A stretch of 64,000 bases of DNA from Corynebacterium hindlerae (GTDB lineage: Bacteria > Actinomycetota > Actinomycetes > Mycobacteriales > Mycobacteriaceae), in NCBI RefSeq assembly GCF_014117265.1, contig NZ_CP059833.1, positions 248,001 to 312,000 on the forward strand, written 5' to 3'. The notes below the pieces were generated by a model, which had not been told where the DNA came from, made no database searches, and worked only from the letters and a program-made list of their open reading frames with translations. A program made the position numbers and the translations under genes. Shown here one piece after another: positions 56,065-64,000 of this stretch; within the stretch, counting starts at the first letter, position 1; the number at the start of each line of letters is the position of its first letter.

Positions 56065-57273
56065 CTAGCGGCAGCTGAAACCCGTGAAACGATCGTTGTC
56101 AACTAGTTGTGAATCATTGAGGGTAAATGGGGGGTAGGTAGTAGTGGCTGTTAGGTCATCACTGTGTCGAATATTGTTTGGGTTGTGTGACTTTCGGGGG
56201 TATTGGTGATGTTGAACCTCACTTCTGTTGGTGGGGTGGGTGTGATCGGTGGCTTGTGCCTGTAGCGGGCGGGGTTGTTGTTGAAAAGTTTTTCTTTGGT
56301 GGCTTTCCGGTTTCTGCCAGACTGGTGCCCATGTACCGGTCAACACGTCATGCGGGGTGAAATACGCCAACCCGGAATGGACACGGGCAGTGTTATAGAA
56401 CTTCACCCAGTCAGTCACCCATGCGGCTGCTTGGTCGATATCGTCGAAGACGTCTGGGTAGGTCAGATCGTTTTTCATCGTGGAAAACGATGATTCCATG
56501 TGAGCATTGTCATCGCTGACCCGTGGACGGGTAAAGGATTGAGTAATCCCGTGGGAGGCAAACAACTCTTTCAACACGTGTGATTTCATGGTCCGCCCGT
56601 TATCAGAATGGACGGATTCTACTGTGTGCCCGTGCTCATGGGCGAGGGTGATCACATCGTTAAACAGTGCTTTGGCTGTGGTAGCGCACGGGGATTCAGC
56701 CAGGATAAACCCAACAATGGCTCTGGAGTACAAATCCAGTGCCATATGCAACGCCACTGACTGCCCACGGTAAAGCAACGGCAGAATCGTAATATCCCAC
56801 ACGATGACTTGGAAGGGGCGGGTAGCATGCAGCTGCGGTGGGCGGGATGTGCTCTGGCCACGACGGACACGTCGTGACGGTTGTTGCGGTGCCCCTGCCA
56901 GACGGCCAGGACAAGCAAACGGGTCTCTAGCGATCCGGTAATACGATGACAACGATGCCACCACCTGACCTGTATCTAACGCTTCGTGATACGCCTGGAG
57001 TACTGTTTTACTGCAACCATCAGACAGTTGGGTGACAATCGTCGCTTTTTCTTCAGGTATCAAGGCCACGTCACCACGGCGTTGATCATAAGGGGTGGGG
57101 TTATCCACCGTTCGGTATCCAGGGTGAAGGCGTTGATACCGACTCGAAGACGCCAACCCCGTCAACCGGGAGACCTCCCGGTGACTAAAACCAGCATCTA
57201 CTAGTTCCTGATACAGGCGTAGCTCATTGTCAACGAAAGAATCGAACTCTTCCTGCTGGTCGTCGGTTAGTTG
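56065..57273 (-). CDS. IS3-family transposase OrfB (DDE), with a frameshifted C-terminus
   Basis: The catalytic rve domain has all three acidic residues: the Asp in VIVWDITILPL, the Asp in ESVHSDNGRTMKS and the Glu in DNAHMESSFSTMK. Expressed by -1 frameshifting from OrfA at the heptamer at 57273-57279; an internal start at 57165 (a TTG) is the alternative. After about 56320 the normal OrfB ending (NNNPARYRHKPPITPTPP...EVRFNI, stop at 56151-56153 inside the element) is in another frame. The current frame instead reads through the left repeat to a stop at 56065-56067 outside the IS. Confidence 0.8.
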   Translation of the reverse strand, partial: QLTDDQQEEFDSFVDNELRLYQELVDAGFSHREVSRLTGLASSSRYQRLHPGYRTVDNPTPYDQRRGDVALIPEEKATIVTQLSDGCSKTVLQAYHEALDTGQVVASLSSYYRIARDPFACPGRLAGAPQQPSRRVRRGQSTSRPPQLHATRPFQVIVWDITILPLLYRGQSVALHMALDLYSRAIVGFILAESPCATTAKALFNDVITLAHEHGHTVESVHSDNGRTMKSHVLKELFASHGITQSFTRPRVSDDNAHMESSFSTMKNDLTYPDVFDDIDQAAAWVTDWVKFYNTARVHSGLAYFTPHDVLTGTWAPVWQKPESHQRKTFQQQPRPLQAQATDHTHPTNRSEVQHHQYPRKSHNPNNIRHSDDLTATTTYPPFTLNDSQLVDNDRFTGFSCR

Positions 57274-57722
57274 TTTCCCGCCTCGCCGCGTGCCCCGCCA
57301 AGGTCGTGCAAGACGGTGATAGCTTTTCCCAACGCATCAGCCGCCTTGTCCAATTTGATGATCTCTGCGTCTTTATCAGCTAATTTCGCCTCGTATGCTG
57401 CGACAAGTTCTGCGTGTTTCTGCTCCTGTTGAGCTAACGCTTCAGCGTGTTGGGCATGTTGGTCATCTAGAAGCTTTTTCAGCCGTGTGATCTCAGCGAC
57501 ATCATCAGTAGTCATCTTTCCAGTCTTGCGTGGAATCAACCCGTTGTCGAGATCACCATCAGCACACGCAGCTACCCACGACCGGAGCGTATCTCCTGAA
57601 ATACCGAGACGCTGAGCAAACGGGCCTTTCTGACCCCACGGCAAACCGGCATACTTCAACGCAATCTCACGCCGCTGCTCGGGGGTAAACCGGCTAGCCG
57701 AGTAATGAACTTTCGTACTCAT
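57267..57722 (-). CDS. IS3-family OrfA (helix-turn-helix, leucine-zipper type)
   Basis: 151 residues. N-terminal HTH (RFTPEQRREIALKYAGLPWG, AQRLGISGDTLRSWV), followed by a heptad-type coiled coil (LKKLLDDQHAQHAEALAQQE). Stop at 57267-57269. A slippery heptamer lies 3 nt before the stop. The ATG at 57722 lies just inside the right inverted repeat. Confidence 0.9.
   Translation of the reverse strand: MSTKVHYSASRFTPEQRREIALKYAGLPWGQKGPFAQRLGISGDTLRSWVAACADGDLDNGLIPRKTGKMTTDDVAEITRLKKLLDDQHAQHAEALAQQEQKHAELVAAYEAKLADKDAEIIKLDKAADALGKAITVLHDLGGARGEAGNN
57273..57279 (-). other. Slippery heptamer for -1 frameshift (OrfA to OrfAB)
   Basis: GGGAAAC in the OrfA frame is read G GGA AAC, the classic X XXY YYZ signal. 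After slipping, translation continues in the OrfB frame (QLTDDQQEEFDSFVDNELRL...). The stop TAA of OrfA follows 3 nt later. Confidence 0.8.
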
Positions 57723-57766
57723 GAATCCTCCTTAAAAGGCGTTTCACAAGTAGTCTGACAATTAAC

Positions 57767-57867
57767 GAACCCGGGAAGCATAACCCGGGTTTCGGAAGAA
57801 AATCAGCTAAATAGCCCCTCTGCAGCCCGATTTTGTGCCGAGATCCGGGTTATGCTTCCCGGGTTTC
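57767..57867. repeat. Family B repeat, full copy 2
   Basis: Arms at 57767-57788 and 57845-57867 are inverted, with 21 identical positions; core CCCGGGAAGCATAACCCGG. The 56 nt spacing equals that of copy 1. It begins 6 nt after the IS3 right end. Confidence 0.8.
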
Positions 57868-57979
57868 ACACGATAACTAATGCCCCTAGCAAAGACCCAG
57901 ACCTCGAGGTAAAGCAGGCAAAACGTGTTGTCTAGTTTCCGTGGTAGAACCATGGTGGCTTATATTGCTTCGGATCGTA

Positions 57980-58022
57980 TAACCGCACCTGTGCTAGCAG
58001 TTGCGGTTACCTATCTCCGGTG
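57980..58022 (-). repeat. Family C repeat, copy 2
   Basis: Reverse complement of 31298-31340, with two substitutions and one extra base. The hairpin stem ACCGCACCTG / CAGTTGCGGT has a single mismatch relative to copy 1. Confidence 0.8.
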
Positions 58023-58106
58023 GCCCGGAACTTCACTATGTACAGACGCCACAATGCCCGGCCAGCGGCGACAGACTTTTCCTCCTCCAGGTCAGCGTCA
58101 TCACGG

Positions 58107-58206
58107 TTGGTAGAGAGTGGTTGGTAGAGAGTTCGAGTGGAAAACAACCTCAACCCCATTGTGGCGCCACTTTCTCTCGAATTCTCTACTAACCATTCTC
58201 TACCAA
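58107..58206. repeat. Large inverted repeat with tandem TTGGTAGAGA units
   Basis: Left arm 58107-58140 contains TTGGTAGAGA twice in tandem, then GTTCGAG; right arm 58167-58206 is its inverse with a few differences and a short insertion. The loop is 26 nt. Ends about 80 nt from the DUF418 stop; on the minus strand it would form a very stable RNA hairpin. Confidence 0.75.
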
Positions 58207-58283
58207 GCGGCCTTAAGCCAATATCGTATTTCCTTCAACACCCAGACCTCGCCCCTCATACACCGAGGCGATCCCGCAAGGGG

Positions 58284-59549
58284 CTACGACTGAGCCCCCG
58301 CGGGTTGCTGATAGATACCAAGGGACCCGCTTGGCCCATAAGACAGGCGACGGTGCAGTGCCTCGAGTGGGCCCCGCTTCCCTGCTCGTTCGAGACCGTA
58401 TGCCCCTACAACGCTGACCAGCCACACCACCACAGCGATGCCGGTAGTCTCTGCCGCGCCCAGGCCCTGGCCTAAACCGAGCCCGTAAGGCATAACGAAG
58501 ATCATGAAGGCCACCGACTGGAACACATAGCCGGACATCGACCTTTTGCCCAGCGCTTGGATTGCTACGAGCGGCTCAGGGACCTGTCCTCCATTGGAGA
58601 CGGCACGCTGCAGTCGCTGCACGGCAAGAGCAATCATTGCCACAATGCCAGGGCCGGTAAGTACTCCGACGCCCGAATTGATAAGGAAGAGTCCAGGTTC
58701 CCAGCTAGTAGGAAGCACACCTATACCAGACAGGCCAAGAGGCACGCCCATCCCGAGCATCACGATCACAGAAATAACCGCCCACCACACCAACATCCGC
58801 CGGTGCTTATCGACGTCCCACAGCACGCCACGGCGGGCAGCAACAAAGCCGACAATCATCAGCGGGCCGATCATAGGGATCAGCATTGGAAGGGAAAACG
58901 GCAGGGCAACCGCCGTGATACCGCCCACAATTAGCTGCCCGAGGTACGATCCGGTATCGAATGATCCAAAACTTGCGCCGATACCAGAGTTTCCAGACAT
59001 GGCTTGCCCCATGATTTCAGAGTTCCCGAAAACCACGGCAAGGATTCCTAGCCCCGTCATCGCGAGGGCATTCAGTGCGAACAGCACTGCGGCGATGATG
59101 AGCAGAGTTTTATCTTTTAGAGTGAGACACAACGCAAGGATTATTGCCAGCACTCCGTAGGTGAGCATGATGTCGCCGTGGAACATGAAGACGCAGTGCA
59201 CCAGACCAAAAAGCGCCAAGTAGCCGTAGCGTTTCATCAGCTTCTTCCGTGCATCGGATAGTGGGTATCCGCGTCGGTACAGGCTTAAGGAAATCAAACC
59301 CACACCAAAGCCCAGCATGGTAGCGAACATCGGGAGGCCACGGACGTGGAACAGCACTGCGCCGACCATGATGGCTATCTTGTCCCACACACTGTCATCG
59401 ACGACGCCACCCATGAGCTTGCCAAGTGGCGCGTCCGAAACATTAGCCCATGTCGTGGTGATGTTTGCTCCTGCGATACCGAGCAAGGTTAAACCTCTGG
59501 CAAAGTCGGGAGCTAGCATTCGTCCTGTGCGTGGAGCAGGTGCAGTCAT
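58284..59549 (-). CDS. DUF418/YeiB-family membrane protein
   Basis: 421 residues with about ten to eleven membrane segments. N-terminal RMLAPDFARGLTLLGIAGAN and LMKRYGYLALFGLVHCVFMFHG match the DUF418 and related HGSNAT-like fold; near the C-terminus the DUF418 domain contains GKRSMSGYVFQSVAFM. Likely an envelope acyltransferase or transporter by analogy; not demonstrated. Stands alone, ATG at 59549. Confidence 0.85.
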   Translation of the reverse strand: MTAPAPRTGRMLAPDFARGLTLLGIAGANITTTWANVSDAPLGKLMGGVVDDSVWDKIAIMVGAVLFHVRGLPMFATMLGFGVGLISLSLYRRGYPLSDARKKLMKRYGYLALFGLVHCVFMFHGDIMLTYGVLAIILALCLTLKDKTLLIIAAVLFALNALAMTGLGILAVVFGNSEIMGQAMSGNSGIGASFGSFDTGSYLGQLIVGGITAVALPFSLPMLIPMIGPLMIVGFVAARRGVLWDVDKHRRMLVWWAVISVIVMLGMGVPLGLSGIGVLPTSWEPGLFLINSGVGVLTGPGIVAMIALAVQRLQRAVSNGGQVPEPLVAIQALGKRSMSGYVFQSVAFMIFVMPYGLGLGQGLGAAETTGIAVVVWLVSVVGAYGLERAGKRGPLEALHRRLSYGPSGSLGIYQQPAGAQS

Positions 59550-59601
59550 ATTCGACGATAATCCTCACAAACCAATACGTAAACGTTGAACGGTTCCTAA
59601 G

Positions 59602-61302
59602 CTACCATTTACGCAAGTAGGCGATACGGTCGCGCAGCTGCTCCGCAGTACATAGCGCCGTCGGCGGGCCACCGCAGGCATTGCGGGCCTCGGTGTGGAT
59701 CGCTCCATGCGGGCGACCGGTACGTCCCGAGGTGATTGAGACCAACGCGTTCAATTCCTTACGCAACTGTGGTATTTCATCAGCAGCGAGTTCCGAACGC
59801 TGCACAACCTTCGGTTTGTTCGCCTCAGCTGCCTGGTGTCGCTTTTCCTCGGCGGCCCGGGCTTCAATCTGCTCAGCTTGCCGTTGGCGCAATAAGGCGC
59901 GCATCTGATCGGCGTCGAGAAGCCCCGGCAACCCTAGGTAGTCAGCTTCCTCCGCCGACCCAGTGAATGCTCCCGTGCCGTAGGTGGAGCCGTCGTAGAT
60001 GAGCGAGTCTAGTTCCGCCTCAGCGCCCAGAGATTCGTAGGACGGCACATCGTCCTTCTCGTTTTTCTGCTTGTTGGCGTCTGCGAGTAGCTCATCATCC
60101 CAACCTTCCTTCGGCCGGTCTGGCTTCCCCAGCACATGGTCACGGGAGGTCTCCAGCTTGGAGGCTAACTCCAGCAGGACCGGGACCGACGGCAGGAACA
60201 CCGACGCCGTCTCCCCTGCCGCGCGCTTACGCACGAAACGCCCAATGGCTTGCGCGAAAAACAGCGGGGTCGACGCCGACGTCGCGTACACGCCCACCGC
60301 TAGGCGAGGCACATCCACGCCTTCCGACACCATGCGAACCGCGACCATCCACTCGTCGGTCCCTGCGGAGAAGCTCTCGATGCGTTCGGAGGCGCCGACT
60401 TCGTCAGAAAGAATCACTGATACCGGGGTTTCTGACAGCTGCTCCAAGATACGCGCATAGGCACGGGCCGTGGTTTTATCGGTCGCGATGACGAGGCCAC
60501 CGGCATCGGGGATGGATTGCCGCAGCTGGCGCAGCCGGATGTGAGCTGCTTGCAGCACCGCCGGGATCCATTCCCCTCGCGGATCGAGGGCCGTTTTCCA
60601 GGCACGCGCTGTCTGTTCCGCATTCAGTGGCTCCCCCAGCCGTGCTGCGTACTCATCGCCCGCACTGTCTCGCCAGCGGGCTTCACCCGAATAGGCCAGG
60701 AACACCACGGGGCGCACCACGCCGTCTTTGAGTGCGTCGGAGTATCCGTAGGTGTGGTCAGATTGGGACACCAGGTGCCCCTCCCCGTCCTCCACGTAGC
60801 GCACGAAGGGGATTGCGGAGTCGTCGGAACGAAATGGTGTACCCGTGAGCGCCAGGCGCCGCTCGGCATCTTCGTATGCGATTCGAATGCCATCGCCCCA
60901 GCTGCGGGCGTCACCACCATGGTGGATCTCATCGAGGATCACCAGCGTCCGTCGCGCAGTGGAAATGGCGTGATGCTTGTAGGGGTGCATTGCCACCTGC
61001 GCATATGTGACACAAATGCCCTGGTATTGCGGGTTCACCACACCCGAACTGTTGCTAAAGTTCGGGTCCAAAGAAATGCCAAAGCGCGCCGCGGACTCCG
61101 CCCACTGCACCTTCAAGTGCTCAGTAGGAACCACCACGATGACCCGATCCACGGTTCGGTTGCCGAGCAGTTCGGAAGCCACCGTGAGCGCAAAGGTCGT
61201 CTTACCGGCTCCCGGCGTTGCTACTGCGAGGAAGTCCTGGGGCTTTTGGTCAAGGTATTTATCCAGCGCTGCTTGCTGCCAAGCGCGAAGCTTTCTACTC
61301 AC
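59602..61302 (-). CDS. DEAD/DEAH-type helicase (SF2)
   Basis: 566 residues. Walker A VATPGAGKTTFALTVASELL, motif II LVILDEIHHGGD (DEIH), motif III LALTGTPFRSDD, helicase C domain VRMVSEGVDVPRLAVGVYAT and QAIGRFVRKR. This resembles the type III-restriction/XPB-like helicases of actinobacteria rather than RNA helicases. A C-terminal extension (AEQIEARAAEEKRHQAAEANK) is helical. GTG start at 61302, overlapping the DUF3039 stop as GTGA. No nuclease is adjacent. Confidence 0.88.
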   Translation of the reverse strand: MSRKLRAWQQAALDKYLDQKPQDFLAVATPGAGKTTFALTVASELLGNRTVDRVIVVVPTEHLKVQWAESAARFGISLDPNFSNSSGVVNPQYQGICVTYAQVAMHPYKHHAISTARRTLVILDEIHHGGDARSWGDGIRIAYEDAERRLALTGTPFRSDDSAIPFVRYVEDGEGHLVSQSDHTYGYSDALKDGVVRPVVFLAYSGEARWRDSAGDEYAARLGEPLNAEQTARAWKTALDPRGEWIPAVLQAAHIRLRQLRQSIPDAGGLVIATDKTTARAYARILEQLSETPVSVILSDEVGASERIESFSAGTDEWMVAVRMVSEGVDVPRLAVGVYATSASTPLFFAQAIGRFVRKRAAGETASVFLPSVPVLLELASKLETSRDHVLGKPDRPKEGWDDELLADANKQKNEKDDVPSYESLGAEAELDSLIYDGSTYGTGAFTGSAEEADYLGLPGLLDADQMRALLRQRQAEQIEARAAEEKRHQAAEANKPKVVQRSELAADEIPQLRKELNALVSITSGRTGRPHGAIHTEARNACGGPPTALCTAEQLRDRIAYLRKW

Positions 61303-61538
61303 TTCTTGCGCAGACCTCGGTAAATGCGTTCGCAGTCTGGGCAAACAGGGCTACCTGGCTTGGCTTGCTTAGTCACTGGGAAGGTCTCACCGCACAACGC
61401 TACAACCACGCGGCCGTTCACAGCAGAATCGAGGATCTGGTCCTTTTTGACGTAGTGGAAGAACTTCGGGGTATCGTCGCTAGTTCCGGTATCTTCCCGG
61501 ACGTCGGTCTTTTCGATGGTCTTCGTTAACGTACTCAC
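61299..61538 (-). CDS. DUF3039 protein
   Basis: 79 residues with cysteines in VALCGETFPV and GSPVCPDCERIYRGL, forming a likely zinc-binding site. Precedes and overlaps the helicase gene, a pairing conserved in actinobacteria. GTG start at 61538. Function unknown, possibly a partner of the helicase. Confidence 0.85.
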   Translation of the reverse strand: MSTLTKTIEKTDVREDTGTSDDTPKFFHYVKKDQILDSAVNGRVVVALCGETFPVTKQAKPGSPVCPDCERIYRGLRKK

Positions 61539-61596
61539 GTTACCTATCATGCCCCATCGTGCATGCAGATGTAGCAACGGGATTATGGTTGACGGT

Positions 61597-62031
61597 ATGA
61601 GCAGGGATTCAAAGCAAAAACGGCGCCGCTTTGCTTTTCGACGCCCTAAAGCCACACTCATCACTGACGCACAGCGCTCTCCGCTGGAAAATTGGGAGCA
61701 CCGTAAGCGCGTCTACAACTGGATTCAATTTTCCCGTATTCCGTTTCTCCTAGCGGCTGGAGCTGCTTATATGTGGCTACACAGTTGGATTCTGGCAACA
61801 ATACTGTTCATCATTTCCATCCCGCTGCCGGGAATTGCCGTGATCATCGCAAATGGGGCTGGCGAGCCGAAAGATAAGCGGACCAAACAGGTATACAAGC
61901 CGCAGATGGCTCGGCACCACCACCAGCAGCTACAGGCCTTGTCAGAGCAAAAGCCGCAACGGCACCAGCTTGAAGCTGGGACGAACACCAACTCCGATCC
62001 CGAACCCCCTACCATCATCGACCACGACTAA
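61597..62031 (+). CDS. DUF3099 membrane protein
   Basis: 144 residues. Basic N-terminus, two membrane segments (FSRIPFLLAAGAAYMWLH and ATILFIISIPLPGIAVIIAN), then a His/Gln-rich cytoplasmic tail. Function unknown. Conserved next to the DUF3039 gene. The 58 nt between the divergent DUF3039 and DUF3099 starts allows only short promoters; TATGGT lies 9-14 nt before the ATG, so it is probably leaderless. Confidence 0.85.
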   Translation: MSRDSKQKRRRFAFRRPKATLITDAQRSPLENWEHRKRVYNWIQFSRIPFLLAAGAAYMWLHSWILATILFIISIPLPGIAVIIANGAGEPKDKRTKQVYKPQMARHHHQQLQALSEQKPQRHQLEAGTNTNSDPEPPTIIDHD

Positions 62032-62043
62032 TCAGGAACCCTA

Positions 62044-63534
62044 GTGACCTTTTCCCCTTCTAACCTCGCCAGCATTGCCCCTAACCTGCGCGAGCTGTTT
62101 CGCACGCACAATTTCACGGTGAGCGGCATCTCGGATTACCTGGGCCCGGCAGCTACCGACGCGTGGCGGCGCGGCGAACCGGAAGCAGTGCGCCGCAAAC
62201 TCGGTTCAGACCCACTCGGGGTGTTGATCGCTGCATTTATCCTGAAAGATCCTGTCACCGCGGCCACGGCTCAGCTAGTGGGTGAGGACGTTCTAGCGCA
62301 GCTCACAGATAACGGACGCGTGGCAGCGGACATCATGCCGCACGTCATTAATGACACCGACCACTGGGTGTTCTCCGACGTGGATGCCTCCCTCATTCAG
62401 CATGTGCCGGGCCCAGATCATGTTCTCGGGGTGGGGGCAGCGTCGTTGTCGTTGCTGGGTACGGTCCCACTCACTCCGGTTCAGACCTTGTTGGATTTAG
62501 GGACCGGGTCCGGGGTTCAGGTATTGGGGCAGCTGGGCGTCGTGAAGCAGCTCACCGGCACCGACGTTCATGGCCGCGCCCTCGACTACGCCCGGGCCAC
62601 CCTCGCGGGCCACTCACATGTTGAGCTGTTGCAAGGGTCGTGGTTTGAGCCGGTTGCGGGACGACGCTTCGACCGCATCGTCGCCAACCCACCATTCGTG
62701 GTGGGCCTTCCCGAGGTCGGGCACGTGTACCGCGATTCCGGCCTCAACCTCGATGGGGCGAGCGAGCTGGTGATTTCGCAGCTCGTCGATCATTTGGAAC
62801 CCGGAGGCACTGCTCACGTGCTGGCGGCGTGGGTTCATACCGATTCCGAGCGTTGGCAGCAGCGGGTAGCCAGCTGGTTACCCGATAACGGGGTGTGCGC
62901 TTGGGTCATCCAACGCGACGTGGTTGACCCCGAGATGTATGTGGGCACCTGGCTACGAGATGAGTCGATCGACCCCCGCTCCGAAGAAGCAGCGCAGCGC
63001 ACCCGCGTGTGGCTCGACCACTTCGACCGGCACGGCGTGACCGGCATTGGCTTCGGCTACGTCGCCGTGCAACGCCTTGACGACGCCACCCCCTCCGATA
63101 TCGTGGCCGAAGAAATGCCCCAGGCGTTCACCGACCCTCTCCGCGACGAAGTCACCGAGCATTTCCTTCGCTCCGAGTGGCTACGAACCGTATCCCCGCA
63201 GGACATCCTTGATTCTTTCTATCTGCTGCGACCGTCGGTGGCTACCGAATCCGTTGCCGTTGCCAACACAGACAGCGGTATGGGGCTCACAGACACCGTT
63301 CTTCGGCTGGTCCGCATGGACGGGCCGCGGTGGAGCCACGAAATTGACCAGCACTTGCTCACCATCATCTCCGGATTGCACCCCGCAGGCCTCAGCCTGG
63401 GCGACGTGATTGGCCTGTACTGTATGGCTAATGACCTGGATGAGGGGACTCTCACCCCGGCCGCACTGGGAGCGTGCATAGATTTGATTCGCCACGGGTT
63501 CCTCATCCCCGCCGCACTCATAGAAACGGAGTAA
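62044..63534 (+). CDS. SAM-dependent methyltransferase with N-terminal helical domain
   Basis: 496 residues. Class I fold: motif [18 protein letters not shown], then [16 protein letters not shown] with the NPPF motif of N6-adenine/N5-glutamine and rRNA guanine (RlmG-like) methyltransferases. N-terminal and C-terminal domains flank this core; a similar three-part protein (DUF7059-type) is common in actinobacteria. Substrate unknown. GTG start at 62044, ends 2 nt before dtd. Confidence 0.82.
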   Translation: MTFSPSNLASIAPNLRELFRTHNFTVSGISDYLGPAATDAWRRGEPEAVRRKLGSDPLGVLIAAFILKDPVTAATAQLVGEDVLAQLTDNGRVAADIMPHVINDTDHWVFSDVDASLIQHVPGPDHVLGVGAASLSLLGTVPLTPVQTLLDLGTGSGVQVLGQLGVVKQLTGTDVHGRALDYARATLAGHSHVELLQGSWFEPVAGRRFDRIVANPPFVVGLPEVGHVYRDSGLNLDGASELVISQLVDHLEPGGTAHVLAAWVHTDSERWQQRVASWLPDNGVCAWVIQRDVVDPEMYVGTWLRDESIDPRSEEAAQRTRVWLDHFDRHGVTGIGFGYVAVQRLDDATPSDIVAEEMPQAFTDPLRDEVTEHFLRSEWLRTVSPQDILDSFYLLRPSVATESVAVANTDSGMGLTDTVLRLVRMDGPRWSHEIDQHLLTIISGLHPAGLSLGDVIGLYCMANDLDEGTLTPAALGACIDLIRHGFLIPAALIETE

Positions 63535-63536
63535 CG

Positions 63537-63971
63537 ATGAAAGCAGTGCTCACCCGCGTGACATCCGCCAGCGTCACCGTGGACGGCGATGTCGTCGGTG
63601 CCATCGACTGCCCCGAGACCGGCGGGTTGTTGGCGCTGGTAGGCGTCGGGCGGGACGACGCCCCGGATGCCTGGGAGACGATGGTACGCAAAATCGCGGA
63701 GCTACGGATCCTTGCCGGCGAAACCTCCGTCGAGGATGCGGGAGCCCCTGTGCTGCTCGTCAGCCAATTCACACTGCACGGCCGGACCGCGAAGGGGCGC
63801 CGGCCGTCGTGGTCGGACGCCGCGCCGGGCGATATTGCGGAGCCGGTGATCCAGAAGATTGCCGCGGGTTTGCGGGCGCGGGGCATCACTGTTCAGGAAG
63901 GCAAGTTTGGGGCAATGATGCAGGTAGCAAGTGTTAACGACGGCCCGTTCACCGTTTTGGTCGAAACATAA
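63537..63971 (+). CDS. dtd: D-aminoacyl-tRNA deacylase
   Basis: Releases D-amino acids mis-attached to tRNA. 144 residues. Family motifs: [40 protein letters not shown] (SQFTL) and [18 protein letters not shown], the cross-subunit NxGPxT-type element. Starts 2 nt after the methyltransferase stop, so it is co-translated. Ends 29 bp before the window edge. Confidence 0.95.
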   Translation: MKAVLTRVTSASVTVDGDVVGAIDCPETGGLLALVGVGRDDAPDAWETMVRKIAELRILAGETSVEDAGAPVLLVSQFTLHGRTAKGRRPSWSDAAPGDIAEPVIQKIAAGLRARGITVQEGKFGAMMQVASVNDGPFTVLVET

Positions 63972-64000
63972 AAAACTTTTTTAGCGATTCGGGAACTATC

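Larger units (their letters stand above)
56097..57760 (-). mobile_element. IS3-family insertion sequence (about 1.66 kb)
   Basis: Terminal inverted repeats: TGTCAACTAGTTGTGAA at the left end and, read inward, TGTCAGACTACTTGTGAA at the right (one extra base). Contains orfA and orfB with a frameshift site between them. No 3-5 bp target duplication is evident, so the element may be old or rearranged. The OrfB C-terminus is frameshifted, so transposition from this copy is doubtful. Confidence 0.85.
57873..58283. other. Gap without a convincing gene
   Basis: 411 bp between the repeat and the DUF418 stop. Holds the family C repeat and the large inverted repeat at 58107-58206. Short frames present (for example 57925-58113) run across both and lack ribosome sites. 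Confidence 0.6.

Overview
The window is chromosomal DNA of a Corynebacterium or a very close relative. It has an actinobacterial gene complement: phosphatidylinositol-mannoside synthesis, a GT87 arabinosyltransferase-like enzyme, HemQ, polyphosphate glucokinase, and several DUF families found in Actinobacteria. The gene order parallels two known mycobacterial/corynebacterial blocks: ruvCAB-secDF-lipoprotein-apt-rel, and ribD-like/aftC/msrB/hemQ/rnd/dxs/dut/suhB/ppgK/sigA. Many starts are GTG, overlaps are tight (ATGA/GTGA), and some genes look leaderless. The alaS gene runs off the left edge; the right edge follows dtd.

Layout: 1-5.8 kb holds alaS (5' part), a decayed gene, rarA, a phosphotransferase and aspS. 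5.9-12.8 kb is an accessory-like stretch: a zinc metallopeptidase, a YhgE/Pip membrane protein coupled to an ABC ATPase lacking a normal P-loop, a divergent TetR regulator, a HEPN-like/CBS protein, and a luciferase-like monooxygenase with its FMN reductase. 12.8-20 kb carries serine deaminase, hisS, a glyoxalase-II-like hydrolase, a cyclophilin, a small secreted peptide and rel. 20-30.9 kb carries apt, a peptide-binding lipoprotein, secDF (no yajC between ruvB and secD), ruvCAB, yebC, pdxT, tesB and a DUF3817 protein. 31.5-38.2 kb has pdxS, then the PIM/phospholipid operon with thrS. 38.3-40.7 kb is a CopC / PCu(A)C / DyP peroxidase operon. 40.9-41.7 kb contains seven tRNA genes, including a duplicated Val-Gly cassette. 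41.9-56.0 kb is the second conserved block ending in sigA. 56.1-58.2 kb contains an IS3-type element with a damaged OrfB end and a repeat-rich gap. 58.3-64.0 kb has a DUF418 protein, a DEAD-type helicase, DUF3039, DUF3099, a methyltransferase and dtd.

The most unusual content is non-coding. Three copies of a 60-66 bp palindrome lie in three separate convergent intergenic gaps, with compensatory changes in the arms. Two copies of a roughly 102 bp element have inverted CCCGGGAAGCAT-type arms separated by exactly 56 nt; a short solo copy lies elsewhere. A 43 bp repeat containing a hairpin accompanies both full copies. A separate large inverted repeat sits at 58.1-58.2 kb. On the protein side the points of note are the degenerate ABC ATPase, the HEPN-motif/CBS fusion, the missing yajC, and the IS3 transposase, which has a textbook GGGAAAC slippery heptamer but a frameshifted C-terminus. 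No CRISPR array, prophage or restriction system was seen.
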